A stretch of 64,000 nt of DNA from Flagellimonas beolgyonensis. GTDB lineage: Bacteria > Bacteroidota > Bacteroidia > Flavobacteriales > Flavobacteriaceae. The notes under the pieces are model-generated. The model worked only from the letters and a program-made list of their open reading frames with translations. It was not told the DNA's origin and searched no databases. Shown piece by piece: positions 52,071-61,772 of the stretch. Within the stretch, counting starts at the first letter, position 1, and each line of letters starts with the position of its first letter. The DNA lies in contig NZ_RZMY01000016.1 in the NCBI RefSeq assembly GCF_003992615.1, positions 1 to 64,000 on the forward strand, given 5' to 3'. The translations under genes were made by a program, and so were the position numbers.

Positions 52071-53822
52071 TTATTTTTTATCGTTTAACAACTTTGCTTG
52101 ACCAGCCCAATCGTCGCGTTGTGCACGACCAGGGAACCTTCCGGTTATCGAGTCTAACAAATTATATTCGTTTTCGGTCATTCTGGCTACCTGTGCATAG
52201 GTAAATATGCCAATTTCATTTAAGGTACGTTCCATTTCTGGTCCAACTCCCTTGATCAGTTTTAAATCGTCGGGTGTTTCGGTAGCTGCATCAAAAGTTC
52301 CCACTGCACTCAACAATTCCGAAACTCCTATTTTATCACCTACCGTGGGTTTTGGTTCGCCCATCAGTACATCATCAGTGATGGATTCCTCATGGCTTAC
52401 CACTTTGTTTACGCCTGCTGGCATTTGATAAAGGGGCTGACCTGCTTCCCTTAACTTTTTAAAGCGCTCTCCTGAAGATTTCAAAATGGATTTTACCTCC
52501 GCCTGGGCAATTACCGGGAAGGTTCTTGAGTACAATAGGAAGAGTACGAAGAAGAATCCGATGGTTCCCACAAAGATTCCGATATCCACAAAAGTTGGTG
52601 AGAACATCGTCCAAGCAGAAGGAAGGTAATCCCTGTGCAAAGAAGTCACGATGATCACAAAACGCTCGAACCACATACCAATGTTCACGACAATGGAGAT
52701 GAAGAAAGAGAACATGATACTGGTACGCAATTTTTTGAACCACATGAACTGTGGCGAGAACACGTTACAGGTCATCATGGACCAGTAGGCCCACCAGTAA
52801 GGACCTGTAGCCCTGTTCAGGAAGGCATATTGCTCGTATTCCACCCCGGAATACCATGCAATGAACAACTCGGTAATGTAGGCACAACCCACAATGGAAC
52901 CGGTGATCATGATCACAATGTTCATCAACTCGATGTGCTGTACAGTAATATAAGCTTCAAGATTACACACTTTACGCATGATGATCAAAAGGGTGTTCAC
53001 CATCGCAAAACCAGAGAAAATCGCACCGGCAACAAAGTAAGGTGGGAAAATGGTGGTGTGCCATCCTGGCATAACCGATGTAGCAAAGTCAAAGGATACA
53101 ATAGTGTGTACGGAAAGTACCAGAGGCGTGGCCAAACCTGCCAACACCAAGGAAACTTCCTCAAAACGCTGCCAATCCTTTGCGCGTCCTGTCCAACCGA
53201 AGCTCAACAGGCTGTATATTTTCTTTTGGAAGGGTTTTACCGCCCTATCCCGGATCATGGCGAAGTCAGGCAACAGACCTGTCCACCAGAACACCAAGGA
53301 AACGGATAGATAGGTAGAAATCGCAAATACGTCCCAAAGCAATGGGGAGTTAAAGTTCACCCAAAGCGACCCGAACTGGTTCGGGATGGGAAGTACCCAA
53401 TAGCCCAACCATGGACGACCCATGTGGATGATCGGGAAGAGACCGGCCTGAACAACCGAGAAGATGGTCATCGCCTCCGCGGAACGGTTAATGGCCATTC
53501 TCCATTTCTGTCTGAACAGCAAAAGTACGGCCGAAATCAGGGTTCCTGCGTGACCGATACCCACCCACCATACAAAGTTGGTGATGTCCCAGGCCCAGTT
53601 AACGGTTCGGTTAAGACCCCAAACCCCAATACCTGTGGATATGGTATAAATGATACATCCTAGACCCCAAAGGAATGCCACAAGCGCTATGGTGAAAACA
53701 ATCCACCATTGTTTATTGGCCTTTCCCTCGACTGGACGGGCAATGTCCACTGTTACATCGTGGTATCCTTTGTCTCCGACCACTAAGGGCTTTCGAATAG
53801 GTGCTTCGTAGTGCGACGCCAT
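52071..53822 (-). CDS. actC: Alternative Complex III subunit ActC (NrfD-like) with HhH tail
   Basis: A 583-residue NrfD/PsrC-family membrane protein with about ten helices (about 30-465). It is the main menaquinol-oxidising subunit; NFVWWVGIGHAGTLISA and IHMGRPWLGYWVLPIPN are family signatures. Beyond the membrane part, residues about 518-583 form a helix-hairpin-helix-like domain (LIKGVGPEMERTLNEIGI, TYAQVARMTENEY, then GRFPGRAQRDDWAGQA). This resembles the tails fused to some NADH dehydrogenase and ribosomal L21 proteins and is not needed for NrfD function. It starts 31 bases downstream of actB. Confidence 0.94.
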   Translation of the reverse strand: MASHYEAPIRKPLVVGDKGYHDVTVDIARPVEGKANKQWWIVFTIALVAFLWGLGCIIYTISTGIGVWGLNRTVNWAWDITNFVWWVGIGHAGTLISAVLLLFRQKWRMAINRSAEAMTIFSVVQAGLFPIIHMGRPWLGYWVLPIPNQFGSLWVNFNSPLLWDVFAISTYLSVSLVFWWTGLLPDFAMIRDRAVKPFQKKIYSLLSFGWTGRAKDWQRFEEVSLVLAGLATPLVLSVHTIVSFDFATSVMPGWHTTIFPPYFVAGAIFSGFAMVNTLLIIMRKVCNLEAYITVQHIELMNIVIMITGSIVGCAYITELFIAWYSGVEYEQYAFLNRATGPYWWAYWSMMTCNVFSPQFMWFKKLRTSIMFSFFISIVVNIGMWFERFVIIVTSLHRDYLPSAWTMFSPTFVDIGIFVGTIGFFFVLFLLYSRTFPVIAQAEVKSILKSSGERFKKLREAGQPLYQMPAGVNKVVSHEESITDDVLMGEPKPTVGDKIGVSELLSAVGTFDAATETPDDLKLIKGVGPEMERTLNEIGIFTYAQVARMTENEYNLLDSITGRFPGRAQRDDWAGQAKLLNDKK

Positions 53823-53852
53823 AATTTATCTTCTAGTTACTTCTTTTATTGA

Positions 53853-56800
53853 TTAAGCCTCGTTGGTGTTTCTGACCTTAACATGATAGAACACATTGGG
53901 TTTTGTTCCCACATGCTCCAACAAGTGGTACATTCTATCATCTTCCTTCAAGTGGGCCACTTTGCTCTCCTTATCATTGATATCTCCAAAGACCATCGCT
54001 CCGGTTCCGCAAGCTGCTGAACATGCCGTTTGGAATTCACCGTCTTTGATCACCCTTCCATCCCTCTTGGCATCCAAGATGGTTTTTTGGGTTTTTTGGA
54101 TACACATGGAGCATTTTTCCATCACCCCTCTGGAACGAACGTTCACATCTGGATTAAGAACCATTTTGCCCAAGTCATTGTTCATGTTGAAGTTGAACTC
54201 GTCATTGTTATTGTACAAGAACCAGTTGAACCTACGTACTTTATAAGGACAGTTGTTGGCACAATATCTTGTACCCACACAACGGTTGTATGCCATATGG
54301 TTTTGACCTTGTCTACCGTGAGATGTGGCCGCTACCGGACACACCGTTTCACAGGGTGCATGGTTACAGTGTTGGCACATTACGGGCTGGAAGGCAACTT
54401 GAGGGTTGGCCGATGGGTCTTCCATCTCCCTGAATCCGCCCAAGGAACCCTTATCGCCCCAAAGACCATCCATTTCCTCTTTTTTCTCGTTGTCTTCAGC
54501 GAAGGTCTCTTCAGAAGAATAATACCTATCGATACGCAACCAGTGCATATCCCTGGAACGACGCATTTCGCGTTTTCCAACCACAGGTACGTTGTTTTCG
54601 GCATGACATGCGATCACACACGCCCCACAACCGGTACATGCGTTCAAATCGATGGACAGGTTAAAGTGGTGGCCGATGGACCTATCAAACTCATCCCAAA
54701 GGTCGGCATCTGGAGATGTCACAGGGATTTCGTTGTGGTTCAACGACACATGTGGCATTGGATTCCACTCTGCGTGATCTTTGGTATTGAAGATTTCCAA
54801 GGTGGTTTCCTTGATGATATCCCCTCTACCCATTAATGTTTTATGGGACTGGATACAGGCAAACTCATGAACACCAGCTGCTTTTTCAATAGTTACGGAC
54901 TGTACATCGGAGAAGTTGGTGTACAATGCATAGGCATTAACACCTGTTGCCATCTCTTCCTGCATTCCAGCTTTTCTTCCGTATCCGAAAGAAAGACCAA
55001 CAGTTCCTACCGCTTGCCCTGGTTGTATGATCACCGGAACATTTTCCAAGACTTTTCCATCAACGGTCAATTTCACGTAGCTACCATTGACACCACCATC
55101 TGCCTCAATCGTGTTTTCAAGCCCCCATTGTTCGGCATCCGCTTTGGAAACCGTAACATAGTTATCCCAAGACACTCTGGAAATAGGATCGGGGAACTCT
55201 TGCAACCATGGGTTATTGGCCTGACGTCCGTCTCCCATACCCACTTTTGAATAAAGCACCAATTCAGTGCCTGCACTTGTGGAGTTCACCAAAGAACGGA
55301 TAGCTGAAGCCACAGGCACCACACTTGGTGCATCGCCTTCCGTTTCTTCCGAAACCGCTTCAACCACTTCCGCTTCGATTACAGGAGCAGCAAAGACCCC
55401 ATCGCGAAGGGCCATGTTCCAAGAACCACCCTGCAGGATATCGGTATTCCAAGTTTCCTTGATGTAATCGTAATATGTTTTTTCACTGCCCATCCATGTC
55501 AACAAGGCTGTCTGAAACTGTCTAGTGTCAAACAACTCGCGAATGGCTGGCTGCATTAAAGTGTATTGTCCTTTTTTGAATTGGGCATCCCCCCAAGATT
55601 CCAAATAGTGGGAAGCAGCCGCAACAAATGTCGTAGACTGTGCTGTTTCATCATTATTGAAGGCAAAGGTCACGGAAACATCCACCTTTTCCAATCCTGA
55701 AACAAACTCCTCTGCATTGGGCAAGGTATAGGCCGGATTAACTCCGTCCATGATCAAAGCTCCAACACGACCGGCATTCATATCGGCGATCAATTTGGAT
55801 ACCTTGGCAGTATCTCCTTGACGCACATATTTTGGAGTAGCGGCATCAAACGCTTCGCTGGCCAATAATTTGTTGATGGCCAACACCACGGTTTGGGCGT
55901 TCACATCGTTCAAACCAGAAACCACCACTGCCTTGCTACCGGCTTTTCTAATTTCTGCAGCTACTTGGTCTACAGCACCGTCTACATCAGAAGTGCCACC
56001 ACCAACATTGCTGCCGTTCAATTTGCCATACAACTTGGCCAAAGCGATCTTTTGTTGCGTGGGCGTCATTGGTATACGCTTGTCCGCATTGGCACCGGTC
56101 AAAGACATATTGGCCTCCATTTGGATGTGGCGCGACATTTTGCCTTTTTTGGGCACTCGGCCTTTGGCATAGCCAGCATCATATCCACCACCTTGCCAAT
56201 CTCCCAGGAAGTCGGCTCCGAAGGATACGATCAAATCGGCTTTCTCAAAATCGTAATCGGCCAAGGCCCTTTCACCATAGGCCATTTGATAAGCATTCAA
56301 TGCAGCATCTTCAGAAATGGCATCGTACACCACATGGTTTACGTTGTCACCATAAGCTGCCTTAAATTCCGCAATCAATTTATCGGTGGATGGACTCGCG
56401 TAGGTCTGGGTCAAGAGCACCACTTGCCTATTCGAACCTTTCAAGGCATTCAATTTAGCCTTAACCGTCGCATCCAATACTTTCCACTCAACAGGCTCAC
56501 CATTGGACATTGGTCCTTGAACCCTTTTACTATCATATAAGGTAAGTACGGAAGCTTGTACCCTTGCATTGGCACTGCCGTTTACCTTGGCATCTGTATT
56601 GTTTTCAATTTTGATGGGCCTACCCTCCCTGGTCTTTACCAAAATACTGGCAAAATCGAAACCATCGGCAATGGTGGTCGCATAATAGTTAGCCACGCCC
56701 GGAACGATTTCATCCGGTTGCACCACGTAAGGAATAGATTTATGAACCGGTCCTTCACACGCTGCCAAGGTGGCTGCCGCTGTACTGAAGCCGACATATT

Positions 56801-56969
56801 TAAGAAAGTCCCTTCGTGACGTGTTGGAAGCAGCAAGGTTTTCCTTGTCGCCCAAAAATTCATCAACGGGAATCTCCTCTGTAAACTCGTTGTTTCTTAG
56901 CGCCTCAACAATGGAATCGTTCGGATTCAGCTCCGCTTCACTTTTCCAATATTTTTTGTTTGATGCCAT
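53853..56969 (-). CDS. actB: Alternative Complex III Fe-S/molybdopterin-like subunit ActB
   Basis: A 1038-residue fusion of a molybdopterin-oxidoreductase-like domain (about 60-740) and a ferredoxin-like domain (about 750-1010). A Tat-type motif SRRDFLKYVG (residues about 52-61) precedes a hydrophobic stretch with AACEG. The Fe-S part has four cysteine clusters (CTGCGACVIAC, CQHCNHAPCETVC, CVGTRYCANNC and CSMCIQ with CSAAC), enough for [4Fe-4S] and [3Fe-4S] centres. In known complexes ActB lacks the molybdenum cofactor and relays electrons from ActC to ActA. Confidence 0.96.
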   Translation of the reverse strand: MASNKKYWKSEAELNPNDSIVEALRNNEFTEEIPVDEFLGDKENLAASNTSRRDFLKYVGFSTAAATLAACEGPVHKSIPYVVQPDEIVPGVANYYATTIADGFDFASILVKTREGRPIKIENNTDAKVNGSANARVQASVLTLYDSKRVQGPMSNGEPVEWKVLDATVKAKLNALKGSNRQVVLLTQTYASPSTDKLIAEFKAAYGDNVNHVVYDAISEDAALNAYQMAYGERALADYDFEKADLIVSFGADFLGDWQGGGYDAGYAKGRVPKKGKMSRHIQMEANMSLTGANADKRIPMTPTQQKIALAKLYGKLNGSNVGGGTSDVDGAVDQVAAEIRKAGSKAVVVSGLNDVNAQTVVLAINKLLASEAFDAATPKYVRQGDTAKVSKLIADMNAGRVGALIMDGVNPAYTLPNAEEFVSGLEKVDVSVTFAFNNDETAQSTTFVAAASHYLESWGDAQFKKGQYTLMQPAIRELFDTRQFQTALLTWMGSEKTYYDYIKETWNTDILQGGSWNMALRDGVFAAPVIEAEVVEAVSEETEGDAPSVVPVASAIRSLVNSTSAGTELVLYSKVGMGDGRQANNPWLQEFPDPISRVSWDNYVTVSKADAEQWGLENTIEADGGVNGSYVKLTVDGKVLENVPVIIQPGQAVGTVGLSFGYGRKAGMQEEMATGVNAYALYTNFSDVQSVTIEKAAGVHEFACIQSHKTLMGRGDIIKETTLEIFNTKDHAEWNPMPHVSLNHNEIPVTSPDADLWDEFDRSIGHHFNLSIDLNACTGCGACVIACHAENNVPVVGKREMRRSRDMHWLRIDRYYSSEETFAEDNEKKEEMDGLWGDKGSLGGFREMEDPSANPQVAFQPVMCQHCNHAPCETVCPVAATSHGRQGQNHMAYNRCVGTRYCANNCPYKVRRFNWFLYNNNDEFNFNMNNDLGKMVLNPDVNVRSRGVMEKCSMCIQKTQKTILDAKRDGRVIKDGEFQTACSAACGTGAMVFGDINDKESKVAHLKEDDRMYHLLEHVGTKPNVFYHVKVRNTNEA

Positions 56970-57001
56970 ACGATATATCTGAGATTATCTTCTTTTAATT
57001 C

Positions 57002-58369
57002 TTAATAGTGACATTTACCACATTCCAAACCACCCATCATGGCAGCAGTCAATTCCTGCACACCATACTTTTTGGAAAGTTCTTCGTGGATGGCCGCATA
57101 GTACTCATTGCCCTCAACCTTCACATTGGTTTCCCTGTGGCAGTTGATACACCATCCCATGGTAAGGGGCGCAAACTGGTACATCACTTCCATTTCCTCA
57201 ACAGGACCGTGACATGTCTGGCACTCTACGCCGGCCACAGAAACGTGCTGGGAGTGGTTGAAATAAGCAAAGTCTGGTAAATTATGGATTCGCACCCATT
57301 GTACCGGTTGTGATTCACCTGTATATTTTTGATTCTCCTCATCCCATCCGACAGCTTTGTACAGCTTTTTGATTTCGCCGGTGTAGAACTCGTTGGTGTA
57401 TCCGTTCGCCAAATCCTCGGCACTGGGTCCTTCAGGATTGCCCTTGTACTCGTAAATGGATTTGTGGCAATTCATACAAACGTTCAAGGAAGGAATTCCC
57501 GATGTTTTGGAAACCCTTGCGGAAGAGTGGCAATACTTACAATCGATTTTATTGTCACCCGCGTGGATCTTGTGTGAATAATGGATGGGCTGAATTGGCG
57601 CGTAACCTTGGTCGATACCTACCTGCATTAAGTAACCATAAGCGAAATACGCACTCACCAACAATAGGAAAATAGCACTGACCAACATCAGGAACTGGTT
57701 CTTCACGAATGCTTTCCAAATGGGCATGCGCTTTTCACGTTCCTCTGCCAACACCACACCATTGGCCTCCGCAATCCTGCGCAAGGTTTTGTTCACCAAA
57801 ATGAGCATGACCACCAACAGACCAAATACCAAGGCCAAGGCACCCAAGATCATTTCGTTGGAAATACCTCCCGAGGCAGCACCGGCATCACCACCAGTTG
57901 CAGCAGGGGTGGCAGCGGCCACAGGAGCAGGGGGCGGAGCGGCCGTGTAGGCCAAAATATCATCGATGTCCTGGTTGGACAACGTTGGGAAAGGCGTCAT
58001 CGCCGCCTGATTGTACTCATTGTAGATCTTGTTGGCATAGGCATCCCCAGAGGCAATCATCCCTGGACTGTTTTTAACCCACGTATAAATCCACTCTTTG
58101 TCCAAGCCTTCATCCTCAGCAAGCCTTGATTCCACATTGGCCAAGGCAGGACCGGTCATTTTACGATCCAATGCGTGACAAGCGGCACAGTTCTGGTTAA
58201 AAAGTTGCTTCCCCTTTGCCGGATCTCCACCCGTAGCATCGGCAGCAGTCTCAGTAGCTGTTTCCGCAACAGCCTGAGCTTCTTCCTGTGCATAAAATGA
58301 TGTGGAGTAAAGTAGGAGAGATAAACCTAAAACTTTTGAAAATAGATGGCGGTATAAAACCTTTTTCAT
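57002..58369 (-). CDS. actA: Alternative Complex III multiheme cytochrome ActA with extra N-terminal heme domain
   Basis: A 455-residue protein with six CxxCH sites. A signal peptide (about 1-27) is followed by a monoheme class I domain (Cys61-x-x-Cys64-His65, Met ligand likely in MTPFP), an Ala/Pro linker, two membrane helices (about 171-191 and 220-240) and a pentaheme region (CKYCH, CMNCH, CQTCH, CINCH and a final CGKCH at 450-454). Characterised ActA is pentaheme, so the first domain is an added electron carrier. ActA is the first gene of the Act-cox operon. Confidence 0.95.
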   Translation of the reverse strand: MKKVLYRHLFSKVLGLSLLLYSTSFYAQEEAQAVAETATETAADATGGDPAKGKQLFNQNCAACHALDRKMTGPALANVESRLAEDEGLDKEWIYTWVKNSPGMIASGDAYANKIYNEYNQAAMTPFPTLSNQDIDDILAYTAAPPPAPVAAATPAATGGDAGAASGGISNEMILGALALVFGLLVVMLILVNKTLRRIAEANGVVLAEEREKRMPIWKAFVKNQFLMLVSAIFLLLVSAYFAYGYLMQVGIDQGYAPIQPIHYSHKIHAGDNKIDCKYCHSSARVSKTSGIPSLNVCMNCHKSIYEYKGNPEGPSAEDLANGYTNEFYTGEIKKLYKAVGWDEENQKYTGESQPVQWVRIHNLPDFAYFNHSQHVSVAGVECQTCHGPVEEMEVMYQFAPLTMGWCINCHRETNVKVEGNEYYAAIHEELSKKYGVQELTAAMMGGLECGKCHY

Positions 58370-58456
58370 ATTAACGAAATTTCTAACGAAATCTTTGGCA
58401 TGGTTGTTTCTATTGAAATTGAGAACAATAGCATTTTACCCTGCCAAGAGTGGTCA

Positions 58457-58464
58457 CAAAAGTA
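58457..58464 (-). promoter_or_regulatory. Candidate promoter box of the Act-cox operon
   Basis: The minus strand reads TACTTTTG (TAnnTTTG) about 88 bases before the actA ATG; the -33 element is unclear. It is the only such box in this divergent region on the minus strand and would drive about 11.8 kb of respiratory genes. Confidence 0.45.
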
Positions 58465-58563
58465 AGACATACAGTCATTTTTTGAAATGTTAAGGTATTT
58501 ATAACATCTAATTTATAAAGATTCTAAATAAATGCGGTACAAGTGGGTTAAAACAGAATATCC

Positions 58564-58571
58564 TACATTTG
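58564..58571 (+). promoter_or_regulatory. Candidate promoter box of the SPOR gene
   Basis: TACATTTG matches TAnnTTTG 33 bases before the ATG at 58605. No clear TTG is present at -33. Confidence 0.45.
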
Positions 58572-58604
58572 TCAAAAGTAACTTTTAAAAAATACCGGAA
58601 CACC

Positions 58605-58979
58605 ATGAAAACTCCCGTATTTACTGCCCTAATGATTGGTATTGCCATTCAACTTTCCGCACAGGAAGGGAACGTATCCATTCAACAAGATCCCAAGATT
58701 GATCAACTGGTAAAACTGTATACGGAAGCGAATTCCAATACGGGATATTATCAAATCCAAGTGGGATTTGGCGACTTTCAGAAAGCTCAAAACCTGAAGT
58801 CGCAAGTAGAAATCGATTTTCCCGATTGGTACTCCAAAATAGAATTTGAATCGCCTACCTACCGTGTTCGATTAGGCCGGTTCAAGACCAAATTGGAGGC
58901 CGAACGGAAATATTTGGAGGTGCGTAAAAAATACCCGGATGCCATGCTCCTGAAACCGGAGAAAGCATCCAAATCCTAA
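58605..58979 (+). CDS. Exported SPOR-domain protein
   Basis: A 124-residue protein with a signal peptide (about 1-19, cut after LSAQ) and a single SPOR domain (about 48-118): YYQIQVGFGDFQKAQNLKSQ, then YRVRLGRFKTKLEAERKY. SPOR domains bind glycan strands stripped of stem peptides, as found at division septa. In Bacteroidota small SPOR proteins are common and mostly unstudied. The ATG at 58605 is preferred to an in-frame TTG at 58569 because the signal peptide starts there. Confidence 0.9.
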   Translation: MKTPVFTALMIGIAIQLSAQEGNVSIQQDPKIDQLVKLYTEANSNTGYYQIQVGFGDFQKAQNLKSQVEIDFPDWYSKIEFESPTYRVRLGRFKTKLEAERKYLEVRKKYPDAMLLKPEKASKS

Positions 58980-58982
58980 TAA

Positions 58983-59009
58983 AAAAATCCCGCCAAAAGC
59001 GGGATTTTT
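58983..59009. terminator. Bidirectional terminator between SPOR gene and infB
   Basis: AAAAATCCCGC and GCGGGATTTTT form a perfect 11-bp stem with a 5-base loop between two convergent genes, with T-runs on both strands. Confidence 0.93.
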
Positions 59010-59031
59010 AATTTATGGACCTTTTGAAAAA

Positions 59032-61731
59032 CTATAGTTTCTTTTTAACGGCCACTTCTTGGAAGGCTTCAACAATGTCCCCTTCCCTGATATCATTGTA
59101 ATTTTTAATCTGCAATCCACAGTCATATCCTTTGGATACTTCCTTAACATCATCCTTAAATCGTTTCAAGGACGCCAATTCACCGGTGTAGACCACTACC
59201 CCATCACGAATCAATCGAATCTGTGAATTACGGAAGATTTTACCGCTGGTTACCATACAACCGGCAATGGTTCCGATTTTGGAAATCTTGAAGGTTTCCC
59301 TGATTTCGGCATTACCCGTAACCTCTTCCTTGATTTCTGGCGACAACATACCTTCCATCGCATCCTTCAAATCATTGATGGCATCATAGATAATGGAATA
59401 CGTACGGATATCGATTTCCTCCTTATCGGCCAACTGGCGGGCATTGCCCATTGGCCTAACATTAAATCCAATAATGATCGCATCGGAGGCACTGGCCAAC
59501 AATACGTCGGATTCGGTGATGGCACCGACTCCTTTGTGGATGATATTCACCTGAATCTCATCGGTGGATAGTTTTTGGAAGGAATCGGTAAGCGCTTCAA
59601 CGGAACCATCCACGTCACCTTTCAAGATGATGTTCAATTCCTTAAACTCACCCAAGGCAATTCGTCGACCGATCTCATCAAGGGTAATATGTCGTTGTGC
59701 CCTTACAGATTGCTCACGTTGCAACTGAGATCGTTTGGCCGCAATTTGTTTTGCTTCCCGTTCGTCCTCCAAGACGTTGAAACGATCGCCCGCCTGTGGC
59801 GCACCATCCAACCCTAAAATGGAAATTGGGGTTGATGGACCAACACTCTTCACGATTTTGCCGCGCTCGTCTTGCATGGCCTTTATCTTACCACTGCAGG
59901 TTCCGGCCAATACATAATCACCTATATTAAGGGTTCCGGATTGCACCAAAATAGTGGCCACATATCCCCTACCTTTATCCAAGAAGGCTTCCACAACGGT
60001 TCCGGAGGCCAATTTGTCGGGATTTGCCTTTAATTCCAACAATTCTGCTTCCAGCAATACCTTCTCCAGCAATTCTTTTACACCTTGCCCAGTTTTGGCA
60101 GAAATATCGTGGGATTGGATCTTACCACCCCAGTCTTCCACCAAAAGGTTCATTTGGGCCAGTCCTTCTTTGATTTTATCGGGGTTCGCCGTAGGCTTAT
60201 CCACTTTGTTGATGGCAAAAACAATAGGCACGCCCGCAGCTTGTGCGTGGCTGATCGCCTCTTTGGTCTGTGGCATGATATCGTCATCCGCAGCTACCAC
60301 AATAATGGCAATATCGGTTACCTGGGCGCCCCTGGCACGCATCGCGGTAAACGCTTCGTGACCCGGAGTATCCAAGAAAGTGATGCGTTGTCCATTGTCC
60401 AAAGCAACACCATATGCGCCGATGTGCTGGGTAATACCACCACTTTCACCGGCAATTACATTTTCTTTACGGATATAATCCAACAAGGATGTTTTACCAT
60501 GATCCACGTGACCCATTACGGTAACAATCGGTGCTCTTGGTTTTAAATCTTCGGGTGCATCCTGTTGTTCTTCGATGGCCTCTTCTATCTCGGCCGTCAC
60601 AAATTCCACTTCGTAACCGAACTCGTCAGCCACAATGGAAAGGGTCTCGGCATCCAAACGTTGGTTCATGGTCACCATGATACCCAAGGACATACAGGCC
60701 GAAATGATCTGGGTTGTGGAAACCCCCATCATGGTCGCCACCTCGTTTACGGTCACAAACTCGGTAACTTTGAGGATTTTGCTATCCAGTTCCTGTTGTT
60801 CAAGATCTTTTTCCGTTTGTTGACGGTGCTGATCTCTTTTTTCCCTTCTATATTTGGCACCTTTGCCCTTGCCGGATTTTCCTTGGAGTTTTTCCAAGGT
60901 TTCCCGCACTTGCTTTTGTACTTCTTCTTCTGTGGGCTCCACTTTGGGAACGGCCGAACGTTGCCCTTTGCGTCCAACGCCGTTTCCTCCTTTTACGGGA
61001 CGTCCGTTACCTGCTTGTGGTCCTCCTTTTACAATTCGCTTTCTGCGTTTCTTGCGATCATTGGCATCGGAACTACCACCTTGCTTTTGGCTGTCCTCCT
61101 TCTTCTTCTTCGGCTTTTCAAACTTGGAAAGATCGATTTTATCCCCAGTGATCTTTGGACCCGATAGTTTTTGATATTGGGTCTTGATGGTCTCTGATTC
61201 TTTGGGCTGTTCTTCCGCTTCTGGTTTGGGCTCAACCTTTTCTTCAACTTTTACGACAACCTCTTCTTTTTCCTGGGGCTTTTCTTCTTTTTGAACTGGT
61301 TCCTCAGGTTTAGGGGCCTCAACAACCTTTTCCGGTTCTTCCTCTACCTTGGCAGGGGCCGGTTTAGGGTCCAAATCGATTTTACCCACAGTTTTGGGAC
61401 CTGAAAGTTCCGCTTTGGCCTTGATCACCTGCTGCTCGGCACTGCGTTTCTCCTTGGCTATCCTGCGTTCTTCCTGTTCTTGTTCCATTTGGATTCGAAT
61501 GGCCTCTTTCTCCTTGCGCTTTTCTTCGCCCACTTCCTTGGAGGCCACTTTTTTGCTCTTATCCGTTTGGAACTCATCCAACAGGACTTGATACACTTCA
61601 TCGGAGATCTTCGTGGTCGGCCTTGCCTCTACATCATGCCCTACTGAGGCCAGATAATCCACTGCCCTGTCCAATGAAATGTTCAATTCTCTCAGAACCT
61701 TGTTAAGTCGTATTGTTGGGTTTCCTGCCAT
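59032..61731 (-). CDS. infB: Translation initiation factor IF-2
   Basis: IF-2 brings initiator tRNA to the ribosome as a GTPase. The 899-residue protein has an IF2_N domain at its start ([21 protein letters not shown]), a long charged Lys/Glu/Pro-rich linker (about 60-290) and a second IF2_N region (about 315-375). The G domain (from about 395) has [17 protein letters not shown] and NKVD, followed by domains II-IV. It is the last gene of rimP-nusA-infB. Confidence 0.97.
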   Translation of the reverse strand: MAGNPTIRLNKVLRELNISLDRAVDYLASVGHDVEARPTTKISDEVYQVLLDEFQTDKSKKVASKEVGEEKRKEKEAIRIQMEQEQEERRIAKEKRSAEQQVIKAKAELSGPKTVGKIDLDPKPAPAKVEEEPEKVVEAPKPEEPVQKEEKPQEKEEVVVKVEEKVEPKPEAEEQPKESETIKTQYQKLSGPKITGDKIDLSKFEKPKKKKEDSQKQGGSSDANDRKKRRKRIVKGGPQAGNGRPVKGGNGVGRKGQRSAVPKVEPTEEEVQKQVRETLEKLQGKSGKGKGAKYRREKRDQHRQQTEKDLEQQELDSKILKVTEFVTVNEVATMMGVSTTQIISACMSLGIMVTMNQRLDAETLSIVADEFGYEVEFVTAEIEEAIEEQQDAPEDLKPRAPIVTVMGHVDHGKTSLLDYIRKENVIAGESGGITQHIGAYGVALDNGQRITFLDTPGHEAFTAMRARGAQVTDIAIIVVAADDDIMPQTKEAISHAQAAGVPIVFAINKVDKPTANPDKIKEGLAQMNLLVEDWGGKIQSHDISAKTGQGVKELLEKVLLEAELLELKANPDKLASGTVVEAFLDKGRGYVATILVQSGTLNIGDYVLAGTCSGKIKAMQDERGKIVKSVGPSTPISILGLDGAPQAGDRFNVLEDEREAKQIAAKRSQLQREQSVRAQRHITLDEIGRRIALGEFKELNIILKGDVDGSVEALTDSFQKLSTDEIQVNIIHKGVGAITESDVLLASASDAIIIGFNVRPMGNARQLADKEEIDIRTYSIIYDAINDLKDAMEGMLSPEIKEEVTGNAEIRETFKISKIGTIAGCMVTSGKIFRNSQIRLIRDGVVVYTGELASLKRFKDDVKEVSKGYDCGLQIKNYNDIREGDIVEAFQEVAVKKKL

Positions 61732-61772
61732 AAATTGTTTTCCTTGCCCTAAAATTCGCTGCTAATATAAGT

